Assembly (NCBI RefSeq): GCF_008831075.1
Contig: NZ_WBJX01000005.1
Coordinates: forward strand, 186,001 to 250,000
Direction of reading: 5' to 3'
Length of the DNA stretch: 64,000 nt
Origin: Pseudoclavibacter terrae
GTDB lineage: Bacteria; Actinomycetota; Actinomycetes; Actinomycetales; Microbacteriaceae
Shown one piece after another: positions 40,193 to 49,095 of the stretch (the stretch's first letter is position 1; each line of letters begins with the position of its first letter). The notes under the pieces are model-generated. The model ran no database searches. It was not told the origin of the DNA and saw nothing but the letters and a program-made list of their open reading frames with translations. Position numbers and translations under genes: made by a program.

Positions 40193-41818
40193 GTGGTCAC
40201 TGAAGCAGTGTGGATGCAGGACATCGACCCGTTCGGGAACCCGTGGCTGTCCGCGCTCGTCGCCGTGATCCCCATCGCGGTCTTCCTCGTGTGCCTCACG
40301 GCCTTGAAGATGAAGGGCATCCTCGCCGCGAGCATCGCGGTCGTCGCCGAGATCATCGTCGCCCTGATCGCGTTCGGGATGCCCGCAACCGCCGTCGCAG
40401 GGTCCGGGCTCCTCGGCATCCTCACCGCCATCTGGCCCATCGCCTACATCATCGTCATGGCGGTCTGGCTCTACCGCCTCGCTGTCGCGAGCGGACGCTT
40501 CGACGTGATCCGCGCATCCATCTCCGGCATCTCGCCCGACCAGCGCATCCAGGTGCTGCTCATCAGCTTCGCGTTCGGCGCGTTCCTCGAAGGCGCGGCA
40601 GGCTTCGGCGTGCCCATCGCCATCTGCGCCGCCCTCCTGGTGCAGCTCGGGTTCAAGCCCGTGAAGGCCGCCATGCTGTCGCTCGTCGCGAACGTCGCCG
40701 CCGGCGCCTACGGGGCCATCGGCATCCCCGTGATCGTCGGCGCGCAGGTCGCGGGTGTCGAGGTGCTCGAGATGTCGCGCACCATGATGCTCCTGCTCCA
40801 GCCGCTCACGTTCCTCGTCCCGTTCCTGCTCGTCATCATCCTCGACGGATGGCGGGGCCTCCGCGAGACCTGGCCGGCGACCCTCCTCGTGAGCGTCGTC
40901 TTCAGCGGCGTGCAGGCGAGCGTCCTCTGGTTCCTCGGCCCCGAACTTGCCGACCTCGGCTCTGGCCTCGCCGCCATGCTCGCCCTCTTCGCCTTCGGCC
41001 GCGTGTGGCAGCCGAAGCGCATCTTCCGCGAGAGCGGAGAAGCGGCACCCGCCGTCGAACGGCACAGCGTGCGCGAGATCGCCGTCGCCTGGAGCCCCTT
41101 CTACATCCTCACCGCCCTCATCCTCGTGTGGAGCATCCCCGCCTTCAAGCAGCTCTTCGCCGCCGACGGCCCCCTCGCTGCCGCCGTCATCAAGTTCCCC
41201 ATCCCGGGACTCACCGGCCAGGTCGCCCTGCCAAGCGGCGACCCCGTCGCCAGCACCTGGGACTTCGCGCCCATCAGCGCCACCGGCACCGCGATCCTGC
41301 TCGCCGTCATCGTGTCGTTCCTGACGACGCCGAGCCTCAAGGCCGCCGACCTGTGGCACGAGCTCGTCGCAACCCTCCGCGAGCTCTGGCAGGCGCTCGT
41401 GCTGATCGCGCTCATCCTCGTGCTCGCCAACATCGCCAACTACTCAGGCGGGTCGGCCAGCATCGGCAGCGCCCTCGCCGCAGTCGGCCCCGTCTTCCCG
41501 CTCCTCGCACCCATCATCGGGTGGCTCGGCGTGTTCCTCACCGGCTCGGTCGTCAACAACAACACGCTCTTCGGGCCGCTGCAGGTCGCGACGGCGGGAC
41601 GCATCGGCGTCTCGCCCGAGCTGCTGGTCGCCGCGAACACGGCGGGCGGCACGACCGCCAAGGTCATCTCGCCGCAGTCCATCGCCATCGCCGCGGGCGC
41701 GGTCGGCCTGTCCGGGCGCGAGGGCGAGATCCTCCGGACCTCCATCGGCTACAGCCTCGGGATGCTCGCCTTCATCTGCGTGTGGAGCTACACGCTGTCC
41801 GTGCTGCTGCCGGGGTAG
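40193..41818 (+). CDS. lldP: L-lactate permease family transporter
   Basis: A 541-residue secondary transporter of the LctP/LldP family with about twelve to fourteen hydrophobic segments. Diagnostic stretches are 'DPFGNPWLSALVAVIPI' at the N-terminus, 'FGAFLEGAAGFGVPIAI', 'LTGSVVNNNTLFGPLQ' and 'NTAGGTTAKVISPQSIAIA', the last two being near-invariant in lactate/glycolate permeases. It should import L-lactate (or glycolate) with protons. GTG 40193 has GGAG 6 bases upstream; an in-frame ATG at 40160 would add 11 residues. No lactate dehydrogenase gene is adjacent, so it stands as a lone uptake gene. A REP-like palindrome follows. Confidence 0.9.
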   Translation: MVTEAVWMQDIDPFGNPWLSALVAVIPIAVFLVCLTALKMKGILAASIAVVAEIIVALIAFGMPATAVAGSGLLGILTAIWPIAYIIVMAVWLYRLAVASGRFDVIRASISGISPDQRIQVLLISFAFGAFLEGAAGFGVPIAICAALLVQLGFKPVKAAMLSLVANVAAGAYGAIGIPVIVGAQVAGVEVLEMSRTMMLLLQPLTFLVPFLLVIILDGWRGLRETWPATLLVSVVFSGVQASVLWFLGPELADLGSGLAAMLALFAFGRVWQPKRIFRESGEAAPAVERHSVREIAVAWSPFYILTALILVWSIPAFKQLFAADGPLAAAVIKFPIPGLTGQVALPSGDPVASTWDFAPISATGTAILLAVIVSFLTTPSLKAADLWHELVATLRELWQALVLIALILVLANIANYSGGSASIGSALAAVGPVFPLLAPIIGWLGVFLTGSVVNNNTLFGPLQVATAGRIGVSPELLVAANTAGGTTAKVISPQSIAIAAGAVGLSGREGEILRTSIGYSLGMLAFICVWSYTLSVLLPG

Positions 41819-41852
41819 CCCGCGCATCCGCTGGTCCGGCGCGCGTCAGGGG

Positions 41853-41914
41853 CGCAGAGTTGTGGCGTGGTGCGGTTCCGAGCGCGGCGACCAGCGTTCT
41901 GCCACAACGTTGCG
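41853..41914. repeat. REP-like palindromic element, copy 1
   Basis: CGCAGAGTTGTGGC (41853-41866) and GCCACAACGTTGCG (41901-41914) pair at 12 of 14 positions. The loop contains GTGCGGTT, as in copies 2 and 3. It lies between convergent lactate permease and VOC genes, where it could also terminate transcription. Confidence 0.6.
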
Positions 41915-41928
41915 GAAGAACGAGGGCC

Positions 41929-42327
41929 TCACTTCGAGACGAAGAACTCCAGCGCGATCTGGTCGGGGTCCTTGAAGCTCAGCGCGTAGCCGTACGGCGC
42001 CTCGACGATGCCGCTGTGCTCGATGCCGCACCCGGTCAGGTGCTCGGCCCACGCATCCAGCTCATCGAGGGTCTCGACGGCGAGGCCGAGGTGGTCGAGG
42101 CCCGGCGAGAACGGCGAGAACGACCCCGAACCGTCACCGCCTCGGTCGTGCTGCGTGAGCCCGAGGTTCGTGCCGCCGGGCAGCGCGAAGAGCGTGCGGC
42201 GCAGGGTCTCGTCGTCGAGCTCGGTCGCCGGTTCGAAGCCGAACACCTGCTCGTAGAAGGCGACGCTCGCATCGAGGTCGCGCACGGTCACGGCAAGGTG
42301 ATGGATGTTCGTGAAGGTGGGCACCAT
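41929..42327 (-). CDS. VOC-family (glyoxalase/dioxygenase fold) protein
   Basis: A 132-residue vicinal-oxygen-chelate protein with two beta-alpha-beta-beta-beta repeats: 'IHHLAVTVRDLDASVAFYEQVFGFE' begins the first and 'LDHLGLAVETLDELDAWAEHL' the second. Potential metal ligands are the two histidines at the starts of the repeats and the glutamate in 'IALEFFVSK' at the end. The family includes glyoxalase I, fosfomycin resistance proteins and ring-cleavage dioxygenases; nothing here picks one. AGGA precedes the ATG. Single gene flanked on both sides by REP-like palindromes. Confidence 0.88.
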   Translation of the reverse strand: MVPTFTNIHHLAVTVRDLDASVAFYEQVFGFEPATELDDETLRRTLFALPGGTNLGLTQHDRGGDGSGSFSPFSPGLDHLGLAVETLDELDAWAEHLTGCGIEHSGIVEAPYGYALSFKDPDQIALEFFVSK

Positions 42328-42403
42328 CGCTCATTCCTGCGCGCGTCGGGGGCAGCGCGCTCCGCCACCCATCTAACGCCTGCCCGACTGGGAAGCCCCG
42401 GCA

Positions 42404-42434
42404 TGCAGTGGGAGGGTGCCTGCAGTGGGAGGGT
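42404..42434 (+). repeat. Short tandem repeat, 17-base period
   Basis: TGCAGTGGGAGGGT occurs at 42404-42417 and again at 42421-42434, separated by GCC, immediately beside the second and third REP-like palindromes. Confidence 0.7.
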
Positions 42435-42454
42435 CGCCGGGCGCCGGCATCGCC

Positions 42455-42516
42455 CGCAGGGTTGTGGGTGAGTGCGGTTGCGGCGCGTCGCGAGCGCGCT
42501 TGCCCACAACGTTGCG
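42455..42516. repeat. REP-like palindromic element, copy 2
   Basis: CGCAGGGTTGTGGG (42455-42468) and CCCACAACGTTGCG (42503-42516) form the stem. Its outer sequence CGCAG-GTTGTGG...CCACAACGTTGCG and inner AGTGCGGTTGCG match copy 1 closely. Confidence 0.65.
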
Positions 42517-42522
42517 CCCGGA

Positions 42523-42578
42523 CGCAGCTGTGGCGAACCGGCACCCAGGAGCGGGAGGTGCGGTTCGCCACAGCGTCG
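42523..42578. repeat. REP-like palindromic element, copy 3
   Basis: CTGTGGCGAACCG (42528-42540) pairs perfectly with CGGTTCGCCACAG (42561-42573) with CGCAG/CGTCG flanks. It begins 6 bases after copy 2 and again contains GTGCGGTTC. This accounts for most of the 296-base space between the VOC and mannosidase genes. Confidence 0.65.
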
Positions 42579-42623
42579 GACCGGGCGGGCAGCGCAGTCT
42601 GCGCCGCCCGGTCTCCCCAGATG

Positions 42624-45600
42624 TCAGCGCAGCGCTGACACCCCACGGAAGCGCAGCGTGACCAGCTGGAACGGGCGCACCGACAGCGCCAGCGCGCCCT
42701 CGGCATCCACGATCGCCGTCTGGTCGACGTCCCGCTCGAGCAGGTCGGTCTCAGCGACCGCCTCGAACGCGAACCCGGGCGTCACCGTCGCCCGAGCCTT
42801 CGCACCGCGAGCCTCATAGAAGCGGACCACCACGTCGCCGCTCCTGTCCTCCGCCAGCTTCACGGCCTCCACGACAACCGCGGGGTTGTCGACCGTGAGC
42901 AGCGGCTCGATCGGCGCCGAACCCGTCACCGGGCGCGGGCCGACATTGAGCCGGTAGCCCTCCGCGGCCGCATCCAGCACGTCCGCACCCACGCGCACCG
43001 AGGTGCGCAGCACGTGCCGGCCCTGGTCGGCGTGCGGGTCCGGGAACGTCGGCGCCCGCAGCAGCGACTCCCGCACGAGGGTCGTCGTGCCGCCGCCGTC
43101 CCGGGTGGTGCGCGTCACGTCGTGCCCGTAGGTCGAGTCGTTCGCGACGGCGACGCCGTACCCGGTCTCGCCGACGTGCACCCAACGGTGCGCGCTCGTC
43201 TCGAACCGAGCCACATCCCACGACGTGTTGCGGTGGATCGGCCGGTTCACGTGCCCGAACTGGATCTCCGACGACGACCGCTCCGCGTGCACGTCGAGCG
43301 GGAACGCCAGCTTCAGCAGCTTCTGCCGCTCGTGCCAGTCGACGTCCGTCGTCAGGTCGAGCGTCGGGCGCCCCGCGCTCAGCGACAGCTCCTGCACGAA
43401 CGTGCTCGCACCGTCCGAACGCGACACCTTCACGACGACCCGGTCGGCGCTCTCCGAGACGACCTCGACCGACTCGACCGACCGGATCGGCCGGCCGTGG
43501 CGCTGGTAGTGCACGTCGATGTCCCACGCGTCCCACTGTGCGGGGGTGTCGCGGTAGACCCACAGCTCGGCGGCGCGCTCGCCGGCCGGAACCAGCTCGC
43601 GGTCGGCGGTGACATCGAAGAGCGACGAGACGAGTCCGTCGGCGTCGATCGTGACCCGCACGAGCGAGTTGTCGAGCACCAGATCGTCGCCGGAGCGCGT
43701 GAGGGTGACGGAAGCGACAGCTTCGGTGCCCGAGGCCGCTCCGGCACCGGATGCGCCGCCGCCCAGGGCTGGCACGCCGTCGACCGCGTATGGTCCGGCG
43801 TTCGCGAGCAGCGCCGTCTCACCCTCTCCCGTCAGCGAGCCGAGCGCCGACGCGATGAGCGTCTCGAGCTCACCCGCGACCCGTTCGTAGTGCTCCTCCG
43901 CGACCTGATGCACCCAGGCGATGGACGACCCGGGCAGGATGTCGTGGAACTGCTGCAGCAGCACCGTCTGCCAGGCCGAGTCGAGCTCGGCGTACGGGTA
44001 CTCGGCGCCCGTGCGGATCGCGGCGGCGCTCGCCCACAGCTCGGCCTCGCGCAGCAGGTGCTCGCTGCGCCGGTTGCCTCGCTTCGTGCGGGCCTGCGAG
44101 GTGTAGGTGCCGCGGTGGAACTCGAGGTAGATCTCGCCCGACCAGACGGGCGGCTGCTCGAGCTCGGCCTCGGCCTGCTCGAAGAACGCCTGCGGGCTGG
44201 TCATCTCCACGGTCGGGGAGCCTTCGAGGTCACGGGTCCGCTCGGCCGCCGCGACCATCTCGCGCGTCGGCCCGCCGCCGCCGTTGCCGTATCCGAACGG
44301 CACGAGCGACGAGTTGGCCTCGCCCTTCTCCTTGTAGTCGCGCTGGGCCTTGTGCAGCTCCTCCTGCGAGAGCACGGAGTTGTAGGTGGCGACGGGTGGG
44401 AAGTGCGTGAACACCTGCGAGCCGTCGATGCCCTCCCAGTTGAAGGTGTGGTGGGGCATGACGTTCGTCTCGTTCCACGACGGCTTCTGCGTGAGGAAGT
44501 ACTTCGACCCTGCGGCCTTGACGATCTGAGGGAGCGCAGCCGAGTAGCCGAAGGAGTCCGGCAGCCACACCTCTGGCGGTTCGATGCCGAACTCGCGGAT
44601 GAAGAAGCCCTTGCCCGCGACGAACTGGCGGGCCATGGCCTCACCGCCAGGGAGGTTCGTGTCCGACTCCACCCACATGCCGCCGACGGGCACGAAGCGT
44701 CCCTCGAGGACCCGCACCTTGATGCGCTCGAACAGGTCCGGGTAGTGCTCCTTCATCCACGCGAACTGCTGCGCCGACGAGCAGGCGAACAGGAAGTCGT
44801 CGTTCTCGTCCATGAGCGACAGCACGTTCGAGAAGGTGCGGGCGCACTTGCGGATCGTCTCGCGCACGGGCCACAGCCAGGCCGAGTCGATGTGCGCGTG
44901 CCCGACGGCGACCAGGTGGTGGGCGCTCGCGTAGGCGGGGGAGGCGAGCAGCGGCGCGAGCACCTCGCGCCCGGCCTGCGCCGTGCCGGAGATGTCGTCC
45001 GGGTCGAGCGTGTCGATGAGGCGCTCGAGTCCGCGCAGGATCTCCGCGCGACGCGGCTGCTCCTCGCCCAGCTCGCGCCACAGGCCGTCGAGCGTCCACA
45101 CGTCCTGCGCGAGCTCCCACACGGGCACGTCGCGCAGGCCGATGTCGAGGACCCGGGTGCGGTAGATCGGGGCATCACCGGACGTGGCGAGGTCGCCCAT
45201 GGGGGTCGGCGCGTAGACCGACTCGCCCTGCACATCCGGGTTCGAAGCGGCCTCTATATAGAGGTCGATGCTGTCGCCTGGCCCGATCTCCAGCGGCACC
45301 GCGGTGTTGCGGGGCTCGATGGCCTTGAGGATGTGCCCCTCGGGGGTCCACACGAGGCCCTCGGCCTGGAAGCCGGGGTGGCCGCTCACGAAGCCGAGGT
45401 CGACGAGCACCTCGACGCGAGCATCCGTCATCTCCCAGTCGGTGGGAACCGTGCCGGTGATGTGGAACCACGTGGTTCCCCACGGGCGGCTCCACTCGTC
45501 GCCGACCCGGAAGGGCGCGAACTGCTGGGTGACGGCCTCGGCGAACGGAACGGGCTCGCCCGGCACGTCCCACGAGGTGACCGTGAGCTGCTGGCGCTCG

Positions 45601-45677
45601 CGGTAGATGGCGGGGGTGAGTCGTTCGGACACGAACCGGCGGATGCGGAGGTCGACGAACTGCGTGGGGTCAGGCAT
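42624..45677 (-). CDS. Alpha-mannosidase, glycoside hydrolase family 38
   Basis: A 1017-residue retaining alpha-mannosidase of family GH38. An N-terminal beta-rich accessory domain is followed by the catalytic alpha/beta barrel with zinc-site motif GHAHID (259-264) and the probable nucleophile D339 in 'GGMWVESDTNLPGGE'; 'LPDSFGYSAALPQI' and 'QQFHDILPGSSIAWVHQ' are further family landmarks. The C-terminal third is the beta-sandwich region. No signal peptide, so it acts inside the cell on mannosides imported by the adjacent ABC system, releasing mannose. Last gene of the operon starting at 48945, 42 bases after the second permease. Full family length. Confidence 0.95.
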   Translation of the reverse strand: MPDPTQFVDLRIRRFVSERLTPAIYRERQQLTVTSWDVPGEPVPFAEAVTQQFAPFRVGDEWSRPWGTTWFHITGTVPTDWEMTDARVEVLVDLGFVSGHPGFQAEGLVWTPEGHILKAIEPRNTAVPLEIGPGDSIDLYIEAASNPDVQGESVYAPTPMGDLATSGDAPIYRTRVLDIGLRDVPVWELAQDVWTLDGLWRELGEEQPRRAEILRGLERLIDTLDPDDISGTAQAGREVLAPLLASPAYASAHHLVAVGHAHIDSAWLWPVRETIRKCARTFSNVLSLMDENDDFLFACSSAQQFAWMKEHYPDLFERIKVRVLEGRFVPVGGMWVESDTNLPGGEAMARQFVAGKGFFIREFGIEPPEVWLPDSFGYSAALPQIVKAAGSKYFLTQKPSWNETNVMPHHTFNWEGIDGSQVFTHFPPVATYNSVLSQEELHKAQRDYKEKGEANSSLVPFGYGNGGGGPTREMVAAAERTRDLEGSPTVEMTSPQAFFEQAEAELEQPPVWSGEIYLEFHRGTYTSQARTKRGNRRSEHLLREAELWASAAAIRTGAEYPYAELDSAWQTVLLQQFHDILPGSSIAWVHQVAEEHYERVAGELETLIASALGSLTGEGETALLANAGPYAVDGVPALGGGASGAGAASGTEAVASVTLTRSGDDLVLDNSLVRVTIDADGLVSSLFDVTADRELVPAGERAAELWVYRDTPAQWDAWDIDVHYQRHGRPIRSVESVEVVSESADRVVVKVSRSDGASTFVQELSLSAGRPTLDLTTDVDWHERQKLLKLAFPLDVHAERSSSEIQFGHVNRPIHRNTSWDVARFETSAHRWVHVGETGYGVAVANDSTYGHDVTRTTRDGGGTTTLVRESLLRAPTFPDPHADQGRHVLRTSVRVGADVLDAAAEGYRLNVGPRPVTGSAPIEPLLTVDNPAVVVEAVKLAEDRSGDVVVRFYEARGAKARATVTPGFAFEAVAETDLLERDVDQTAIVDAEGALALSVRPFQLVTLRFRGVSALR

Positions 45678-45719
45678 GAAGCGCCTTTCTGCGTTGAAGG
45701 AGACGTTGGGAGTCGAGGG

Positions 45720-46637
45720 TCAGCCCTTGACGGCGCCGGCGAGCGCGAACGAGCCGCCGCCGAGGCGGGACACGAGCACGTACAGCGCCAGGACCGGCAC
45801 GGAGTAGAGGAGGGAGAAGGCGGCCAGCTGCCCGTAGGCGACTGCGCCGTACTGGCCGAAGAACGAGAAGATGCTCACCGCGGCGGGCAGCTTGTCTGGG
45901 CTCAGCAGCAGGATGAAGGGGATGAAGAAGTTCCCCCACGTCTGGATGAAGACGAAGATGAACACGACGGCGATGCCTGGCCGCATGAGCGGCACGACGA
46001 TGAGTCGCAGCGTCGCCATGGCGGAGGCGCCGTCCGTCCAGGCCGCCTCCTCGAGGGAGACGGGCACCGAGTCCATGAAGTTCTTCATCATCCAGATCGC
46101 CATGGGCAGCGAGGTCGCGGCGAGGAACAGGATGGTGCCGAACATGTTGTCGATGAGGTTGAACGCCACGAACAGTGCGTAGACGGGCACCATCATCGCC
46201 GTGATCGGGAGGCAGGTCCCGAACAGCACCCCGTACAGGAACGGCTTGTTGATGCGCGACTTGTACCTGGAGAGCGGATACGCGGCGAGGATCGCCGCGA
46301 GCACCGTCACGATCGCGCATCCGCCGGAGAGCACGAGGCTGTTCCAGAGCGGGATCAGCGAGATCTCCGGGGTGAGGACTGCCGTGAAGTTGGCGAGCGA
46401 CGGGGCCTCCGGCCACTTCACCGACAGGGTCGCGGTGGAGTCGAACGACGCGAGGACGAGCCAGACGAGGGGGAGGAGGAAGACGATGCCGATGACGCTG
46501 AGCACGATGTTGGCGAACCAGCGCATCGCGCGCCCCCTCGGGGCGGCCGCGCTCGTCTCGACGTGGTGGCTGCCGGTCGCGATGGACCTGGTGGTGGGCG
46601 CGGGGTCAGCCGCGGCCACGGATGCGTGGGTTGTCAT
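45720..46637 (-). CDS. Carbohydrate ABC permease, MalG type
   Basis: A 305-residue permease with six hydrophobic segments after a polar Ala/Thr-rich N-terminus of about 35 residues. The coupling EAA loop reads 'EEAAWTDGASAMATLRLIVVPLMRPGIAVV'. It pairs with the MalF-type permease encoded just upstream (2-base gap) to form the heterodimeric channel for an alpha-mannoside or mannose-containing oligosaccharide. No ATPase gene is present; in actinobacteria a shared MsiK-like ATPase commonly serves such importers, and I infer the same here. ATG 46637 is used; the longer frame overlaps the neighbouring permease. Confidence 0.92.
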   Translation of the reverse strand: MTTHASVAAADPAPTTRSIATGSHHVETSAAAPRGRAMRWFANIVLSVIGIVFLLPLVWLVLASFDSTATLSVKWPEAPSLANFTAVLTPEISLIPLWNSLVLSGGCAIVTVLAAILAAYPLSRYKSRINKPFLYGVLFGTCLPITAMMVPVYALFVAFNLIDNMFGTILFLAATSLPMAIWMMKNFMDSVPVSLEEAAWTDGASAMATLRLIVVPLMRPGIAVVFIFVFIQTWGNFFIPFILLLSPDKLPAAVSIFSFFGQYGAVAYGQLAAFSLLYSVPVLALYVLVSRLGGGSFALAGAVKG

Positions 46638-46639
46638 GG

Positions 46640-47584
46640 TCAGTCCACCTCCGGTTTGAGGGCCCTGATGTAGGCGACCGAGAAGAGCGCGCCGACGAGC
46701 AGGAGCATGGTGGCGATGGCGGTGCCGAAGCCGAGCTGGCCGAAGCGGAACGCCTCCTGGTAGGCGAGCAGCGGCAGCGTGGTGCTGTCGGTGCCTGGCC
46801 CGCCGTTGGTCATCACGAAGATGAGCGCGAAGACGGAGAGCGTCTGCAGGGTCGTGAGCATGAGGTTCGTCGAGATGCTGCGGCGGATCATGGGCAGCGT
46901 GATGAGGACGAAGCGCTGCCACCCCTTCGCGCCGTCGACCTCGGCCGCCTCGGTGATCTCCGGTGGCACGTCGTTGAGTGCCGCGCGGTAGACGAGCATC
47001 GAGAAGGCGGTGCCGCGCCACGTGTTGGCGAGGATCACGCTCAGCAGCGGCAGCGTGTAGAGCCAGTTCGGGCCGGTGATGCCGATGGCCGCGAGCATCG
47101 TGTTGAGCGTGCCCGCGTCGCTGAAGAACGCGTAGGCGGCGAAGGCGGCCACGATCTCCGGCAGCACCCAGGCGGTCACGACGATCGTGCTGACCGTGCT
47201 GCGGACGACCTTGTTCGACGACTGCATGAGCACGGCGAGGCCGAGCCCGAGCACGTTCTGCCCGAGGATCGCGGAGGCGACGAGGAAGATGAGGGTGATG
47301 AGCACCGACTTCGGGAAGTCGGGGCTCGCGAAGAGATCGGTGTAGTTCTGGAAGCCCACGAACTCTGCGCTCGAGGCACCGACACCGCTCAGCGACGAGT
47401 TGGTGAAGGAGCCGTAGAACGACGAGATGACGGGGCCGAGCAGGAAGACGGCGAGGAGGCCGACGGCGGGGAGCAGCGGCACGCCGCGCGTGAGGCGTGT
47501 CACCGCCTTGCGTCGCTTCGGTGCTGGCCTCCCGGCCTCGGGGGCGCGGGGCGCCCCCGAGGTCGGTGTGAGGGTGGCGGTCAT
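46640..47584 (-). CDS. Carbohydrate ABC permease, MalF type
   Basis: A 314-residue permease with six hydrophobic segments. Coupling loop: 'EITEAAEVDGAKGWQRFVLITLPMIRRSI'. The stretch 'TNGGPGTDSTTLPLLAYQEAF' after the fifth segment is characteristic of the UgpA/LacF/MalF group in Gram-positive bacteria. The ATG shares its A with the last base of the binding-protein stop codon (TGATG), indicating translational coupling. It serves the mannoside importer upstream of the GH38 gene. The N-terminal 30 residues are Pro/Arg-rich and cytoplasmic. Confidence 0.92.
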   Translation of the reverse strand: MTATLTPTSGAPRAPEAGRPAPKRRKAVTRLTRGVPLLPAVGLLAVFLLGPVISSFYGSFTNSSLSGVGASSAEFVGFQNYTDLFASPDFPKSVLITLIFLVASAILGQNVLGLGLAVLMQSSNKVVRSTVSTIVVTAWVLPEIVAAFAAYAFFSDAGTLNTMLAAIGITGPNWLYTLPLLSVILANTWRGTAFSMLVYRAALNDVPPEITEAAEVDGAKGWQRFVLITLPMIRRSISTNLMLTTLQTLSVFALIFVMTNGGPGTDSTTLPLLAYQEAFRFGQLGFGTAIATMLLLVGALFSVAYIRALKPEVD

Positions 47585-48945
47585 CAGCTCGACGCCGACG
47601 TCGTGTTCTCTTCGCCGACGATGCCGATGACGGCCTTGTCGTAGGCGGCGGCAGCCTCTTCAGGCGTCTGCTGGCCGGTCATGACGGCCTCCATGGCCAC
47701 CGTGATCGCCGCTGAGACCTGCGAGTAGTCGGAGTTCGCCGGGCGGAAGTTCGTGTCTGGCACGAGGTCCGCGAAGAACCCGAAGGTCGGGTTGGCGTCC
47801 GTGTACTCGGGCGCCTCGGCGACGTCGGTGCGCACCGGCACCTGGCTGGCCGCGACGTCGTAGCTCAGCGCGTTCTCCTGGTTGAGGGCGAGGCTGATGA
47901 AGTCCCACGCCGCATCCGGGTTCTTCGTGCCCGCACCCATGGCGAGCGTCCATCCGCCCGACATGCTCGTGACGCCCGGGTCCTGCCCGTCCTGCGTCGG
48001 CATCGGCGTGACCTGCATGACGTCCGACCACTCCGGCCACGGCTTGGAGCCCGACTCGAGCCAGGTGCCGCTCACCCATGAGCCGTCGAGGCTCATCGCG
48101 AGCTGGCCGCTCGGGATCCAGTCGGTGTTGATGTTCGTGCCGACGTTCTTGTCGAGCGCCTCCTGCGGGGTCGGCCCGAGGCCACCCTGGTAGATGTCGC
48201 CGACGAACGTGAGGGAGTCGATGAAGCCCTGCGAGCCCGTCACCCACTTCTGCTCGTCGGTGTTGAACAGCTCGTCCTCGGTGCCGGTGAGCAGCATCTG
48301 GAAGCCCTGCATCGAGGCGCCCTCTGACATGGCCTTGCCCGAGTAGATGTTGAAGGGGCGGATGCTGGGGTCGTGGGCCTTCACGGCCTCTGCGGCTGCG
48401 ATGATGTCGTCCCAGGTCTTCGGCTCCCACGGCACCTGCACGCCTGCGGCCTTCAGGATGTCCTGGTTGTACCAGAGGGCGCGGGTGTCGGTGCCCATCG
48501 GAATGCCGTAGACCTTGCCGTCGTCGCCGAGCCCAGCCTGACGGGCGTTCTCGGGGAACTGCTCCCAGTCGGCCCAGTCGGCGACGTAGTCGTCGAGGGG
48601 AGCGAGGTAGCCGGCCTCGACGTCGGTCTTGACCATGAACGTGTCCTCGTACATGACGTCCGGAGCCGTCGCGGGGGAGCGGTTCATGAGGGCGAGCTTC
48701 GCGAAGTAGTCGGCTTCCTGCGCCTCGATCGGGATGAGCTCGACGGTCATGCCTTCGTTGGCCGCCTCGTATTCGGCCTTGACCTTCTGCATGTGGTCGT
48801 CCATCTGCGTGAACTGCCCGAACTTCTGGTAGGCGACCTTGAGGGTGTTCGAGTCGCCTCCGCCCGAGTCACCTTCAGCGCAGGCAGAGAGTGCAAGCAC
48901 GGCGGCGGCGGCGACTGCCACGGCCCCGAGTGTGCGATTTTTCAT
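47584..48945 (-). CDS. Extracellular solute-binding lipoprotein for mannoside importer
   Basis: A 453-residue family 1 solute-binding protein. Lipoprotein signal with lipobox LSAC (Cys at about residue 22) and an acidic Gly/Asp linker. Cleft elements typical for oligosaccharide binders are present, including 'YGIPMGTDTRALWYNQDILKAAGV' and 'MSGGWTLAMGAGTKNPDAAWDFI'. ATG 48945 follows GGAG at good distance. It opens the operon binding protein, MalF, MalG, GH38, and the only visible promoter, with an internal palindrome, lies about 70 bases upstream. Its ligand is presumably an alpha-mannoside, judging from the enzyme in the operon. Confidence 0.92.
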   Translation of the reverse strand: MKNRTLGAVAVAAAAVLALSACAEGDSGGGDSNTLKVAYQKFGQFTQMDDHMQKVKAEYEAANEGMTVELIPIEAQEADYFAKLALMNRSPATAPDVMYEDTFMVKTDVEAGYLAPLDDYVADWADWEQFPENARQAGLGDDGKVYGIPMGTDTRALWYNQDILKAAGVQVPWEPKTWDDIIAAAEAVKAHDPSIRPFNIYSGKAMSEGASMQGFQMLLTGTEDELFNTDEQKWVTGSQGFIDSLTFVGDIYQGGLGPTPQEALDKNVGTNINTDWIPSGQLAMSLDGSWVSGTWLESGSKPWPEWSDVMQVTPMPTQDGQDPGVTSMSGGWTLAMGAGTKNPDAAWDFISLALNQENALSYDVAASQVPVRTDVAEAPEYTDANPTFGFFADLVPDTNFRPANSDYSQVSAAITVAMEAVMTGQQTPEEAAAAYDKAVIGIVGEENTTSASS

Positions 48946-49014
48946 GGTGCTCCTTTGCTCCACGACCGTTCTCCGTGCGGTCCGACATCGGTGTCGGGCC
49001 TTCGGCCTGCCATA

Positions 49015-49043
49015 AGTAAACCGATTGGATTAACTCGTGTCAA
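49015..49043 (-). promoter_or_regulatory. Promoter of mannosidase operon with ROK-type operator
   Basis: Minus strand: TTGACA (49043-49038), 17 bases, TTTACT (49020-49015). Between them is an AT-rich imperfect palindrome GTAAACCGATTGGATTAAC (49016-49034, plus-strand sense). The ROK regulator gene ends 53 bases away and is the natural candidate to bind it. Confidence 0.65.
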
Positions 49044-49095
49044 GACATTCTTGCAAGCCCCCGAACATGCGCCGGAGGGGACGAGGCGGAGCCGG

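Noticed and set aside
43014-46673. A 1219-codon plus-strand open frame opposite the mannosidase and permease genes.
   Set aside because: Arginine/valine-rich low-complexity translation with no motif, fully explained by the minus-strand genes with intact catalytic residues.
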